Shown: in pieces, positions 34,089-44,459 of the stretch
How positions within the stretch are numbered: the first letter of the stretch is position 1
Layout: each line of letters begins with the position of its first letter
DNA from: Algoriphagus chordae
GTDB taxonomy: Bacteria > Bacteroidota > Bacteroidia > Cytophagales > Cyclobacteriaceae
Direction: 5' to 3'
DNA: 64,000 nt
Assembly: GCF_003254055.1 (NCBI RefSeq)
Contig: NZ_QKZT01000007.1
Span: 124,001-188,000, forward strand
The notes under the pieces: generated by a model
What the model saw: only the letters and a program-made list of their open reading frames with translations
Database searches by the model: none
What the model was told of the DNA's origin: nothing
Made by a program: the position numbers and the translations under genes

Positions 34089-37000
34089 TCTATATGTTGT
34101 CCAAGTACTTCTTGTATGGCTTTATAATACAAATGGGCCTCTTTAACTTTGTGTTAGCAACCGAAGTAAGTGGCCAGTACAAGTCGATCGACAAGGTTCA
34201 GGCAACAATTGACAAAGAGGAAATTACACTTATTCAATTTTTTAAGTCAATAGAGGGACAAACTCCATTCAACTTTCTTTATGATCATGAAAAGATTGAT
34301 TCAGAGAAGATTATTATCATCCAAGAACGTGTAGGCTCTGTCGAAAATTTTTTGAGGCAGATATCCGTTCAGTCGAACTTAAGATTTAGACAGGTGAACA
34401 ATGGGATAGATGTCAAAAAAAATCCAAGACTTCCTCATGTGACTATTTCAAAGCCTAATGAGTTTGCAGAAATCAAAGGCACAATAGTAGATCAAAGTGG
34501 TTTTCCGCTCCCAGGTGTTACAGTAATTATCCAAGGAACCACCCAAGGTACTGTTTCAGATGTAGATGGTAAATTTTCAATAGATGTATCAAGTGGAGAA
34601 AGCTTAGTATTTTCCTTTATAGGATACGAAGAACAAATAATCGTAGTAAATAATCAAAGTGAGATTACCATAACAATGGCCGAGAGCCTATCTGATTTAG
34701 AAGAGGTGATTGTAGTAGGATATGGTACTCAGAAAAAAGTTAACCTAACGGGAGCGGTCAGCGCCATATCTTCTGATGAGATAGTAAACCAGCCAGTAGG
34801 TCAATCATCCATGGTATTACAAGGTCTTGCTCCTGGAGTAACAGTAACACAACGCAGCGGACAGCCAGGAAGTGATGGTGGAAATATAAGAATCAGAGGA
34901 GTTGGGACATTAGGAGATTCTAATCCACTAATAATGGTAGATGGGGTAGAGACTAACATGAATAATGTAGATCCTAATGAAATAGAAAGTATTTCAATTC
35001 TAAAGGATGCTTCTTCAGCTGCTATTTATGGATCTAGAGCTGCAAATGGTGTGGTTTTAATTACTACTAAAAGAGGTAAAGATGGAGTAAATGTAAACTA
35101 TAATATGTACGCGGGTTTTCAAGTTCCCACCCGAACACCAGAAATTGTTGGTGCTTTGGATCATATGATGCTAGCTAACGAAGCATTTACAAATATTGGT
35201 AATGACCCTCAGTATTCCGATCAGTTTATTTCTGACTATGTGGCCGGCATGCCTTCAGACCAATATCCAGATACCGATTGGCAAGATTTGACCATGAGTA
35301 ATTCTGCTTTTATGCAAAGCCATAATGTGAGTGTAAATGCTGGAAATGAAAAAGCAAAAGTTTTAGGCTCTTTTAGTTATTTGGATCAGGATGGGATTAT
35401 TCCAAATACGGGGTTTAAGAGATACAATTTGAGATTTAACTCAGATATCAATGTTACTGATCGATTGAAGCTTTCTATGGACATATTTCTAAGAAAGGCA
35501 GACAAAATGGAACCCTCTTCTGGTACAGGCTATGTATTTCACTGGATGCGTAGGATACCTTCTAATGAGGTTGGGATTTTATCAAATGGTCTCTACGGAG
35601 AAGGATGGAACGGTGATCATCCTTTAGCACGCGCAAAAGACGGTGGATTGAGAACTGAAGAAAGCCTTGATGCTATTTTGAACTTTAGGCTAAATTACAA
35701 GTTCACTGATTGGTTATCGGCAGAAGTGATGTATGCTCCAAAATTGTGGAACCCACATGTCAAAAGCTTCTCTAATATTACACAGACCTATGCCCGGGAT
35801 GGAGAAACACCTACTTTCTTTGTACCACAGCGCAATTCCTTATCGGAAAGTTATACCCGAGAATGGTACAATAACTTTCGTGCTTTAATCTCTATTGACA
35901 AAACTTTTAATGAGGTTCATACTTTAGGATTTACAGGAGGTTACCAGCAGGAGGATCAAACTAGTCAATGGATTTCAGTCTATAGAGAAGTATTCCCCCT
36001 CCCTGATTATGAACAGATCAATGCGGGAAACCGATTAAACGAACAAACTGGTGGGTCTGCAAATCATTGGGCACTTAGATCAGTTTTTGGAAGAGTCACT
36101 TATAATTTTAACGAAAAATATCTATTAGAGGCAAATCTCAGACAAGATGCCTCTTCTCGATTTGCTGAAGGAAATCGCTCAAGTTTATTCCCTTCATTTT
36201 CTGCTGGATGGAGAATATCTGAAGAGTCCTTTATGCAGGGCGCTAGCAATGTGATTGATCAACTTAAACTTAGAGCATCTTGGGGTCGATTAGGAAATCA
36301 AAACATAGGATTGTATCCCTATGCTGCATTTATATCTCTAGGAGGAAGTGGTCAAGATTATGCATTTGATGGAGTAAATTCTCCTGGAGCTGCATTGAAT
36401 AGCATGGCCAACAATGACATCAAATGGGAAACTACAGAAACCACAGATATTGGATTGGAATTCAATCTTTGGGGCAAACTGGATGTGACCTTTGACTACT
36501 ACCAACGAAAAACCAAGGACATACTTTTACCATTGAACATTCCTTTGACTCTCGGTTTAAATGCTCCATATCAAAATGCCGGGGTGGTTCATAATAATGG
36601 TTATGAAATCATGCTTAACTACCGAAACAGAATTGGGGATTTCAATTATGGCGTAATGGTGAACTTTTCTGATGTGAAAAATGAAATTGTTGACATGAAA
36701 GGAATAGAAAATACTGGACTGACTGTCAATAGAGAAGGTTCTCCGGTAAGTTCCTTTTTTGGTTACGTTGCTGATGGTTTTTTCCAGACACAGGAAGAGG
36801 TAGACAATCATGCAACTCAATTTGGGAATGTTGCGCCAGGTGATATCAGATATAAGGATTTGGATGGAGATGGAATGATCAATGATAGAGATCTTGCAGT
36901 GATTGGTAGTAATATCCCAAGGTATACGTATGCATTAAAGCTTAATGCCGATTATAAAGGCATTGATTTATCTATTTTTTTCCAAGGAGTTGGTCAAGCA

Positions 37001-37387
37001 GATGGATATCTATTCGGCCAGGGAATTATGCCTTTTTATCTTGGAGGAACAGTCCAAGAACAACATAAAGATCGATGGACTCCAGATAATACAGACGCGA
37101 GGTATCCTAGACTTGCTTGGAATCAAACCAACAACCAGCAGAACTCCAGTTTTTGGATGAGCAACGCAGCTTATTTAAGGCTTCAAAGCGTACAACTAGG
37201 GTATACATTTCCTAAACCGATTTTAGAAAGGCTTAAAATTCAAAACTTAAGGGTTTACCTAAGTGGACGTAACCTCTTAACGGTTACTAATTTTTACGAG
37301 GGATATGATCCAGAAGCACCAGTGAGTAATGGTGGATGGTATCCCCAAATGGCCACTTATACCATGGGACTAAATCTCAACTTCTAA
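34064..37387 (+). CDS. SusC/RagA-type TonB-dependent receptor with STN signalling domain
   Basis: This outer-membrane TonB-dependent importer has 1107 residues. A signal region (1-38) is followed by an STN domain (about 50-118), which in transducers contacts FecR. Next come a carboxypeptidase-like regulatory domain (about 137-207), the TonB box/SusC signature E-E-V-I-V-V-G-Y-G (213-221), a plug and a 22-strand barrel ending L-N-L-N-F. The STN domain matches the adjacent sigma/anti-sigma pair, so ligand uptake should induce the locus. It forms a complex with the SusD protein encoded 12 bp downstream. The substrate is unknown; no carbohydrate-degrading enzyme is encoded beside it. Confidence 0.95.
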   Translation: MQLNLQKTIYMLSKYFLYGFIIQMGLFNFVLATEVSGQYKSIDKVQATIDKEEITLIQFFKSIEGQTPFNFLYDHEKIDSEKIIIIQERVGSVENFLRQISVQSNLRFRQVNNGIDVKKNPRLPHVTISKPNEFAEIKGTIVDQSGFPLPGVTVIIQGTTQGTVSDVDGKFSIDVSSGESLVFSFIGYEEQIIVVNNQSEITITMAESLSDLEEVIVVGYGTQKKVNLTGAVSAISSDEIVNQPVGQSSMVLQGLAPGVTVTQRSGQPGSDGGNIRIRGVGTLGDSNPLIMVDGVETNMNNVDPNEIESISILKDASSAAIYGSRAANGVVLITTKRGKDGVNVNYNMYAGFQVPTRTPEIVGALDHMMLANEAFTNIGNDPQYSDQFISDYVAGMPSDQYPDTDWQDLTMSNSAFMQSHNVSVNAGNEKAKVLGSFSYLDQDGIIPNTGFKRYNLRFNSDINVTDRLKLSMDIFLRKADKMEPSSGTGYVFHWMRRIPSNEVGILSNGLYGEGWNGDHPLARAKDGGLRTEESLDAILNFRLNYKFTDWLSAEVMYAPKLWNPHVKSFSNITQTYARDGETPTFFVPQRNSLSESYTREWYNNFRALISIDKTFNEVHTLGFTGGYQQEDQTSQWISVYREVFPLPDYEQINAGNRLNEQTGGSANHWALRSVFGRVTYNFNEKYLLEANLRQDASSRFAEGNRSSLFPSFSAGWRISEESFMQGASNVIDQLKLRASWGRLGNQNIGLYPYAAFISLGGSGQDYAFDGVNSPGAALNSMANNDIKWETTETTDIGLEFNLWGKLDVTFDYYQRKTKDILLPLNIPLTLGLNAPYQNAGVVHNNGYEIMLNYRNRIGDFNYGVMVNFSDVKNEIVDMKGIENTGLTVNREGSPVSSFFGYVADGFFQTQEEVDNHATQFGNVAPGDIRYKDLDGDGMINDRDLAVIGSNIPRYTYALKLNADYKGIDLSIFFQGVGQADGYLFGQGIMPFYLGGTVQEQHKDRWTPDNTDARYPRLAWNQTNNQQNSSFWMSNAAYLRLQSVQLGYTFPKPILERLKIQNLRVYLSGRNLLTVTNFYEGYDPEAPVSNGGWYPQMATYTMGLNLNF

Positions 37388-37399
37388 ACCCCTACAACT

Positions 37400-39079
37400 A
37401 TGAATAAGCTAATAAAATATATTTGTACTATATCTATACTCATCTTTATCCAATCATGCGATGACAAATATTTGGAAAGATTACCTCTAGACTCACCTTC
37501 AAGTGAAACGTTTTTTGCTAATGAAACTGAGTTAGAAATGGCTGTTACAGGTGTATACAATCGATTATGGTATAAAACTCAAGGTGCTGTTTGGTTCTTA
37601 TCCTTTGATTTCGCATCAGATGATGGATGGGATAGAAATGGTAGTGCTTTACAGGCTTTAGGAAGAGGAGAGCAAAATGCTGACAATGGTTATACCAATG
37701 GATTCTGGTCTGAGTTCTACAGAGCAATTAATCGGGTGAATTACATTACCTCGGGTTCGGAAGAACTAAGAGAGAAAATGGATCCCGAAAAATATGACCG
37801 TTTAGTAGGTGAAGCGAGATTTCTAAGAGCATATTTCTATGCCTACCTGGCAGAATTATACGGAGATGTGCCGCTTGTAATATCCACGCTAACATTAGAC
37901 GAATCCCAAACTCCTAGAACGGCAAAAAGTGAAGTAATTGATTATGTTCTTTCAGAATTGAATGAAGTGAAGAATTATTTGCCATTGAATGTTACTGAAA
38001 AAGGCAGAGTGACCAAAGGAACGGTTTTAGCATTAATTTCAAGAGTAGCTTTATGGAATGAAAGATGGGAGGAGTCGGCATCTGCAGCCAAAGAGCTTAT
38101 GGATTCCGGAACCTATCAAATCGACCCTGATTATAGTGGTATGTTTACTTTTGCAGGAGACAACTCGCCTGAAGTTATTATGCGAATTCAATTCCTGAGA
38201 GGAGTTCAAACCCATAACACACCAAGAGATTTTTTATCAAGAATGGCTCTGGGACACTCTAATAAAAAACTTCCTCAGGACTTTGTCGACACCTTTGATT
38301 GTATTGATGGATTGCCAATTGATAAATCTCCATTATATGACCCGCAAAATCCGTTTGAAAATAGGGATCCTCGAATGGATTATAATATCGTCGTTCCTGG
38401 ATCTAGACTAGTAAATTGGACATTTGAAACCCATAAGGACAGCACACAGACATGGGAGTTTCTGGGTGATGAAATGATTCGAGTTCCAAATGTGGAAGCA
38501 CAACATGCTTACGCCTCTTTCACTGGTTATTTATTTAGAAAGCATGTTGATGTAGCTGATTACCCAACTAATGTGGGAGCATCGGATCAAAACCTTACGA
38601 TTTTTAGATTAGGAGAAGTGATGCTCAATTATGCGGAAGCTAAGGTAGAGATGAACGAACTTGATGAAACTGTATACCAAGTGCTCAATGATATTCGAGG
38701 AAGAGAATCTGTGCAAATGCCAATTATTGCTAGCGGCAAAACACAAGATGAATTAAGGAACATTGTACGAAAAGAAAGAAGAACGGAGCTTGGTATAGAA
38801 GGGTTTCGTTACTTTGATATCCGTAGGTGGAGAATTGCAGAGAATGTGATTCCGGGACCTGTCAGAGGACGTGTCAATCGATACGGGGCCGGCGGATGGC
38901 TGAATACTCCTCCAACAATTGACCCTATGGGCACGCCCAATTATGACAATATCAGTAACGCTGATGAAATGGTAGTGATAGAGACTCGAGCTTTTAACCC
39001 AGCTAGAGACTATTTATGGCCTATTCCAAGAATAGAATTAGAGACCAATACTGCGTTGACTCAGAATCCAGGGTATTGA
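37400..39079 (+). CDS. SusD/RagB-family substrate-binding lipoprotein
   Basis: The product has 559 residues and is an outer-membrane lipoprotein that caps the SusC barrel and captures the ligand. The lipoprotein signal ends F-I-Q-S-C (lipid site Cys20). The SusD N-terminal region has R-L-P-L-D-S-P-S and V-T-G-V-Y-N-R-L-W. TPR-like helices follow, and the C-terminal SusD/RagB block has R-R-T-E-L-G-I-E-G-F-R-Y-F-D-I-R-R-W. It lies 12 bp after susC. A 122-bp gap with a long hairpin separates it from the oxidoreductase genes. Confidence 0.94.
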   Translation: MNKLIKYICTISILIFIQSCDDKYLERLPLDSPSSETFFANETELEMAVTGVYNRLWYKTQGAVWFLSFDFASDDGWDRNGSALQALGRGEQNADNGYTNGFWSEFYRAINRVNYITSGSEELREKMDPEKYDRLVGEARFLRAYFYAYLAELYGDVPLVISTLTLDESQTPRTAKSEVIDYVLSELNEVKNYLPLNVTEKGRVTKGTVLALISRVALWNERWEESASAAKELMDSGTYQIDPDYSGMFTFAGDNSPEVIMRIQFLRGVQTHNTPRDFLSRMALGHSNKKLPQDFVDTFDCIDGLPIDKSPLYDPQNPFENRDPRMDYNIVVPGSRLVNWTFETHKDSTQTWEFLGDEMIRVPNVEAQHAYASFTGYLFRKHVDVADYPTNVGASDQNLTIFRLGEVMLNYAEAKVEMNELDETVYQVLNDIRGRESVQMPIIASGKTQDELRNIVRKERRTELGIEGFRYFDIRRWRIAENVIPGPVRGRVNRYGAGGWLNTPPTIDPMGTPNYDNISNADEMVVIETRAFNPARDYLWPIPRIELETNTALTQNPGY

Positions 39080-39103
39080 TTTTAGCACCGCAACTATTTA
39101 CTT

Positions 39104-39154
39104 ATATGGAAAGGCTTTGCTTGTAACTCTTCTTAGAAGCAAACCTTTCCATAT
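39104..39154 (+). promoter_or_regulatory. Long hairpin in the susD-oxidoreductase gap
   Basis: Arms 39104-39122 and 39137-39154 pair over 18 bp with a single bulged C; the loop is 14 bases. No T run follows on either strand, so it is not a plain terminator. It may stabilise the upstream susCD message or attenuate readthrough into the oxidoreductase genes. Confidence 0.5.
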
Positions 39155-39201
39155 CATCGAAGGCCTATGTTTCCGATATCAAACATCTCAACTTTAAAAA
39201 A

Positions 39202-40866
39202 ATGAAAAAAATACTAATCACATTATGTGTTCTTATAACCACACTTATTTCCCAAAATTCCTTTTCCCAAGAATATGACATTGTTATTTATGGAGGTACA
39301 TCTGCCGGAATAGCTGCCGCAATCCAAGCTTCTAGAATGGAAAAATCTGTAGTGCTAATAGAGCCTTCTCATAGGCTAGGAGGACTGACTACAGGAGGGC
39401 TTGGACAAACCGATATTGGCAACAAGCAGGCGATTGGAGGTATATCAAGAGAATTTTACCAAGGAATCAAAGCCTATTATGACCAACCGGAAAACTGGAT
39501 TTGGCAGAAAAAAAGTGAGTACATGGATAGTGGACAGACCAGAACCAAAGAAGGAGAAGATGCAATGTGGACATTTGAGCCGTCGGCGGCCTTAAAAGTT
39601 TATCATCAAATGCTTGAAGGAGAAAAGATAGATATAGTTTACGGAGAGAGACTCTTAAGAACTGATGCAGGTGTGAAAAAATCCGACGGAAAAATCCATT
39701 CCATTACGATGGAAAGTGGAAAAACTTTTAGTGGGAAAATGTTTATGGACGCCACCTACGAAGGTGATCTCTTAGCTACTGCAGGCGTAAGTTATACAGT
39801 AGGTAGGGAAAGTAATGACCAATATAAAGAGTCTCTAAACGGCGTTCAGGCAAACTACTGGAGTGTGACTCTTGGAGGCAAGGCATCCCGAAATGCCAGA
39901 AATCATAATTTCGTTCCTGGAGTAGATCCATATATAGAGAAAGGAAATCCCAATAGCGGCCTCCTTCCTTATATAATCGAAGGTGGTCCTGGAATAGATG
40001 GTTCTGGCGATAAAAAAGTTCAGGCATATGGTTTTAGAATGTGTCTAACAGATCATCCTGACAATAGAATTCCCTTTAAAAAACCTGATGGATATAATGA
40101 AATAAACTACGAATTGCTTTTTAGGAATTTTGAAGCAGGCGAAGACCAATTACCCTGGATCAATTCCTCTATGCCAAATCGAAAAACGGACACCAATAAT
40201 AGACGAGGTTTCTCTACTGATTTCGTAGGCCAAAACCATGCCTACCCGGAAGCGACTTATGATGAACGAGAAAAAATAGTAGATGCACACCGAACCTATC
40301 AACAAGGGTTGATGTGGACACTCGCGAACCATCCACGGATTCCGGAGAATGTAAGAACCGTCTACTCGAAATGGGGTACCAGCAAAGATGAATTTGAAAA
40401 TGAAGACGGGTGGCAAAATCAATTGTATATCCGAGAGGCAAGACGTATGGTGAGCGATCTTGTTATGACGCAGCTCCACTGCGAAAGAATTGAAGTCATT
40501 GAAGATGCAGTAGGCCTTGCTGCTTACGGAATGGATTCTCATAATATTCAGAGATATGTAGATCATAATGGTTACGTACAGAATGAAGGCAATGTAGAAG
40601 CTCATGTTGAGGGCCCATACCCAATCAGCTATAGATCTATAGTTCCTAAAAAAGAAGAGGCGAATAATTTATTGGTTCCTATTTGTGTAAGTGCTACTCA
40701 CATCGCATTCGGATCCATAAGAATGGAACCTGTTTTTATGGTTCTAGGACAATCTGCCGCTATTGCAGCTTCTTTATCCATAGACGAAAACATATCTGTT
40801 CAAGATTTACCGTATGATAAACTTAAATCTGAATTATTGAAGAATCAGCAAAGGTTAAACAATTAA
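39202..40866 (+). CDS. Exported FAD-dependent oxidoreductase (copy 1, soluble)
   Basis: The product has 554 residues of the FAD_oxidored (PF12831-like) group. A Sec signal peptide (1-22, ending N-S-F-S-Q) is followed at once by the dinucleotide motif [14 protein letters not shown]. The [13 protein letters not shown] motif and a distal A-T-Y-E-G-D-L segment follow, as does a late conserved block [10 protein letters not shown]. The signal lacks a twin-arginine motif. It is paralogous to the next gene along its full length and lies downstream of susCD, suggesting periplasmic oxidation of the imported compound. The substrate is unknown. Confidence 0.86.
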   Translation: MKKILITLCVLITTLISQNSFSQEYDIVIYGGTSAGIAAAIQASRMEKSVVLIEPSHRLGGLTTGGLGQTDIGNKQAIGGISREFYQGIKAYYDQPENWIWQKKSEYMDSGQTRTKEGEDAMWTFEPSAALKVYHQMLEGEKIDIVYGERLLRTDAGVKKSDGKIHSITMESGKTFSGKMFMDATYEGDLLATAGVSYTVGRESNDQYKESLNGVQANYWSVTLGGKASRNARNHNFVPGVDPYIEKGNPNSGLLPYIIEGGPGIDGSGDKKVQAYGFRMCLTDHPDNRIPFKKPDGYNEINYELLFRNFEAGEDQLPWINSSMPNRKTDTNNRRGFSTDFVGQNHAYPEATYDEREKIVDAHRTYQQGLMWTLANHPRIPENVRTVYSKWGTSKDEFENEDGWQNQLYIREARRMVSDLVMTQLHCERIEVIEDAVGLAAYGMDSHNIQRYVDHNGYVQNEGNVEAHVEGPYPISYRSIVPKKEEANNLLVPICVSATHIAFGSIRMEPVFMVLGQSAAIAASLSIDENISVQDLPYDKLKSELLKNQQRLNN

Positions 40867-40966
40867 ATTATAATGACTAAATAACCAGTTTATTATAAAC
40901 TATCACTGATGGACATTTAATTTTCTTATCTACACAAAAAATCATCCCACATACAAAGAATAACTT

Positions 40967-42649
40967 ATGAATGTTTTAAATAAATTTAAATTTTGCCTAT
41001 TGGCATTTATGATGATTTTTGCTCTTGGATCATGTAAATCAGGTGAAGAGCAGGAAAATATTACAGATGTAATTGTATATGGCGGGACTTCGGGAGCTAT
41101 TACCGCTGCTATTCAGGCCAAAAAAATGGGTAAATCAGTAATTATGGTTTCCCCGGATAAGCATCTTGGAGGGCTTACTGCTGGAGGATTAGGATGGACA
41201 GATACCGGTAAAAAAGAGGTGATAGGGGGACTTTCTCGAGAATTCTATCAGAAGATATACGATAAATATGAGTCAGAAAGCGGGTGGAAATGGGAATCCC
41301 AATCAGATTTTGGGAATAAAGGACAGGGCACACCAGCAATAGATGGAGAATTCCGTACGATGTGGATCTTTGAACCGCATGTCGCGGAGGAAGTATTTGA
41401 TGATTGGGTAAAAGAATTGGGGATTGAGCTTTATCGCGACGAGTGGTTGGATAGAGAATCCGGAGTAACAGTAGAAAATGGAGAAATAACTGCCATTAGG
41501 ACTTTGAGCGGGAAAGAGTTCAAAGGGAAAATGTTTATTGACGCTACCTATGAGGGAGATCTAATGGCAGCATCAGGTGTGAGCTATCATGTTGGAAGAG
41601 AGGCAGGCAGTGTTTATAACGAGGAGTGGAATGGAATTCAAACGGGGGTCTATGATCATCGCCACCATTTCCAAGTCTTAGATAATCAAATTGATCCTTA
41701 TTGGATTCCAGGTGACCCTTCCTCAGGGCTGATCCCAAAAATCAGTTCAGAAAACCCAGGAGTTAAAGGTGAAGGCGACAATAAGATTCAAGCCTATTGC
41801 TTCAGAACTTGTATGTCAAATCATCCTGACAATAGAGTGCCTTTTCCTAAACCTGATAATTACGATTCCTCTCAATACGAATTATTGGTTAGGATTTTCG
41901 ATGCTGGCTGGAGAGAATGGTTTGGAAAATTTGATATGATTCCAAATAGAAAAACAGACACCAATAACCATGGACCATTTAGTTCCGATAACATTGGAAT
42001 GAACTATGAATACCCTGAAGCAAATTATGAACGAAGAAAGGAGATCATAAAGGAGCATGAAGACTATCAAAAAGGACTTCTTTATTTTGTGGCAAATGAC
42101 CCTAGAGTTCCAAAAGAAACTCAAGAAGAATTTCAGAATTGGGGATTGGCAAAGGATGAATTTATCGATAATGGAAATTGGCCTCATCAGATTTATGTGA
42201 GGGAAGCCAGAAGAATGGTTGGAGAATATGTGATGACAGAAAATGAACTGCTCCAAAAAAAGCCTACTCCAGAATCAATTGGGATGGGCTCATATACTAT
42301 AGATTCTCATAATATACAGCGATATGTAGATGAGAATGGACATGTTCAGAATGAAGGGGATATTGGGGTCGGATTACCAGGGCCTTATGAGATTTCTTAT
42401 GGTTCAATAATACCTAAAAAAGGAGAAATCAAAAATTTAGTAGTCCCTGTGGCTGTTTCAGCTAGCCATATAGCGTTTGGCTCTATACGCATGGAACCGG
42501 TATTCATGATCCTCGGTCAATCTGCTGCTACAGCAGCAGTTATGGCTATAAATGAAGGTTTAAGTGTTCAGGATTTACCTTATGAAAAATTGAGATTACA
42601 ATTGATATCAGATGGACAAGTTTTGAAACTGGAAGATCAAATCAAATAA
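40967..42649 (+). CDS. Exported FAD-dependent oxidoreductase (copy 2, lipoprotein)
   Basis: The product has 560 residues and is a tandem paralogue of the preceding gene with the same motif order: [32 protein letters not shown] and [10 protein letters not shown]. It differs in its signal, which ends A-L-G-S-C (lipid site Cys23), so it should be membrane-anchored while copy 1 is soluble. Divergence between the copies is moderate, indicating an old duplication or paired functions. A strong terminator after it closes the sigma-SusCD-oxidoreductase locus. Confidence 0.86.
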   Translation: MNVLNKFKFCLLAFMMIFALGSCKSGEEQENITDVIVYGGTSGAITAAIQAKKMGKSVIMVSPDKHLGGLTAGGLGWTDTGKKEVIGGLSREFYQKIYDKYESESGWKWESQSDFGNKGQGTPAIDGEFRTMWIFEPHVAEEVFDDWVKELGIELYRDEWLDRESGVTVENGEITAIRTLSGKEFKGKMFIDATYEGDLMAASGVSYHVGREAGSVYNEEWNGIQTGVYDHRHHFQVLDNQIDPYWIPGDPSSGLIPKISSENPGVKGEGDNKIQAYCFRTCMSNHPDNRVPFPKPDNYDSSQYELLVRIFDAGWREWFGKFDMIPNRKTDTNNHGPFSSDNIGMNYEYPEANYERRKEIIKEHEDYQKGLLYFVANDPRVPKETQEEFQNWGLAKDEFIDNGNWPHQIYVREARRMVGEYVMTENELLQKKPTPESIGMGSYTIDSHNIQRYVDENGHVQNEGDIGVGLPGPYEISYGSIIPKKGEIKNLVVPVAVSASHIAFGSIRMEPVFMILGQSAATAAVMAINEGLSVQDLPYEKLRLQLISDGQVLKLEDQIK

Positions 42650-42657
42650 TTATTATT

Positions 42658-42695
42658 GCCCTTTTCTTCCACTAAAGAAAAGGGCAGTTTTTTTA
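42658..42695 (+). terminator. Intrinsic terminator closing the SusCD/oxidoreductase locus
   Basis: An 11-bp stem (42658-42668 with 42675-42685), a 6-base loop and a T run (42688-42694). Confidence 0.88.
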
Positions 42696-42751
42696 TCAAG
42701 TAATTGGCTCTATATGACAAATCTCTTTTCTATCATTGATAATTACCTTAC

Positions 42752-42780
42752 TTTGAAATTAATCACTTGGCATATCTTTT
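42752..42780 (+). promoter_or_regulatory. Promoter of the cstA-like gene
   Basis: TTTG (42752-42755), a 17-bp spacer and TATCTTTT (42773-42780, 7 of 8 matches to TAnnTTTG) lie about 32 bp before the ATG at 42813. Confidence 0.45.
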
Positions 42781-42812
42781 TGAATAGACTCCCAATATCC
42801 AAATAACTACTC

Positions 42813-44447
42813 ATGAACCTTGCCGTTCTTCTTCTGATTTCAGCGATCATATTATTTATAGCCTATAAGGTATACGGCAAGTACGTGTATCGGAAATTTG
42901 GCTTAAATGACAAAAATCCAGCTCCATCACATACGCACAGAGATGGAGTAGACTACGAACCTAGTAAGCCTATTGTTGTTTTGGGGCATCATTTTGCATC
43001 CATTGCCGGAGCAGGCCCGATAGTAGGGCCGATCATAGCAGTGACTTTCGGCTGGATCCCTGCAGTAATCTGGATTCTGGTCGGAGGGATATTCTTTGGT
43101 GCAGTTCATGACCTTGGGAGCATGGCCACTTCTCTCAAAACTAATGGAAAATCAATCGGCGTAATCATCCGTAATCAAATCGGAATGAAAGGAAAGCAGC
43201 TGTTTATTATTTTCAGCTTCTCCACCTTAATTCTTGTCATTGGGGTATTCGCAGATATTATTGCCAAAACATTTGTCACTAATCCTGGAGTAGCTTCTGC
43301 CTCCATCCTATTTATTTTACTAGCGATTGCCTTCGGCATAGTGAATAAACTGGTAGGGAATAGAAAAGCCGCTTTCGTAGTAATCACGATAATAGGAGTG
43401 GTATTGATGTACTTCTTTATTTACCTGGGTATGAAAATACCATTTGTGCTAGATTACAAAATCTGGATTTTGGCGCTCTTAGGCTATGCTTTTATCGCAT
43501 CTGTGACACCAGTGGGCATGTTGCTGCAGCCCCGAGATTACCTCAATAGTTTTTTGCTCTACGGACTGATCATCGCAGCAGTTTTAGGTGTGTTCATTGC
43601 CAATCCAGAAATTCAGATGAGTAATGAAATCCATGTTTCAGATGAAAATCTCGGATATATTTTCCCTGTGCTCTTCGTTACCATAGCCTGTGGTGCTATC
43701 TCTGGATTCCATTCTTTGGTAGCGTCAGGAACTACTTCTAAGCAATTGGACAAGGAGTCTGATGCCAAATTGGTAGGCTTTGGAGGAATGTTGATTGAGT
43801 CCTTTCTAGCTATCATATCGGTCGGAGCGGTTGTTATTTTATCACGATCAGAATACATTGACCGACTTTCTGGTGAAGGACCAGTGGCACTTTTCTCTAC
43901 AGGATTAGGTGGTATGATTGCTACCTTAGGTATTTCAGAAGAGTTTGCCGTGGGTTTTGTAGCCTTGACCGTTTCAGCCTTTGCGCTTACTACTTTAGAT
44001 ACTTGCACACGCTTAGCTCGTTTTACCTTACAAGAATACTTCGAAGATGTACCTCAAGCTGCAGGTCAATATCTGGCAAAAAACCGCTATGTTTCGACAG
44101 GAATTGTAGTAGTATTCTCTGTCCTTTTATTGCTTTCGGGTGAATTCACCACACTTTGGCCAATCTTCGGCTCTGCTAATCAACTGCTAGCTGCTCTTGC
44201 CCTATTGACCATCGCGGTCTGGCTAATCAAGAAAAATATTAATGCGCTCTTCGTGACCATTCCAATGTTTTTCATGTTCACGGTCACGCTCGCATCTTTA
44301 GGACTTTTTGCTTGGAAAAACTTCAAAGACGAAGTTTATGTGCTTTCGATTATAGCAGCGCTACTTTTTATACTGGCGATCTCCTTGATGGTATTGGCTA
44401 CCAAAAGCTTGAAAAAAGAAGTCAAAGAACCCGCAAAGGCCCTTTGA
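42813..44447 (+). CDS. cstA: Carbon starvation CstA family transporter
   Basis: The product has 544 residues and is an inner-membrane protein with about 14 to 16 hydrophobic segments. The CstA signature region includes L-G-H-H-F-A-S-I-A-G-A-G-P-I-V-G-P and G-A-V-H-D-L-G, and a later S-G-F-H-S-L-V-A-S-G-T-T-S-K-Q segment. CstA proteins import peptides or pyruvate during carbon limitation. E. coli CstA is longer, about 700 residues; this is the compact form. It has its own promoter, follows the terminator of the SusCD locus and is convergent with the barrel gene 12 bp away. Confidence 0.9.
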   Translation: MNLAVLLLISAIILFIAYKVYGKYVYRKFGLNDKNPAPSHTHRDGVDYEPSKPIVVLGHHFASIAGAGPIVGPIIAVTFGWIPAVIWILVGGIFFGAVHDLGSMATSLKTNGKSIGVIIRNQIGMKGKQLFIIFSFSTLILVIGVFADIIAKTFVTNPGVASASILFILLAIAFGIVNKLVGNRKAAFVVITIIGVVLMYFFIYLGMKIPFVLDYKIWILALLGYAFIASVTPVGMLLQPRDYLNSFLLYGLIIAAVLGVFIANPEIQMSNEIHVSDENLGYIFPVLFVTIACGAISGFHSLVASGTTSKQLDKESDAKLVGFGGMLIESFLAIISVGAVVILSRSEYIDRLSGEGPVALFSTGLGGMIATLGISEEFAVGFVALTVSAFALTTLDTCTRLARFTLQEYFEDVPQAAGQYLAKNRYVSTGIVVVFSVLLLLSGEFTTLWPIFGSANQLLAALALLTIAVWLIKKNINALFVTIPMFFMFTVTLASLGLFAWKNFKDEVYVLSIIAALLFILAISLMVLATKSLKKEVKEPAKAL

Positions 44448-44459
44448 CTTTTTGTGCAA

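Noticed and set aside
39202..42649. Tandem oxidoreductase genes as one gene split by a frameshift
   Set aside because: Each copy is full length with its own signal peptide, start and stop, so they are paralogues.
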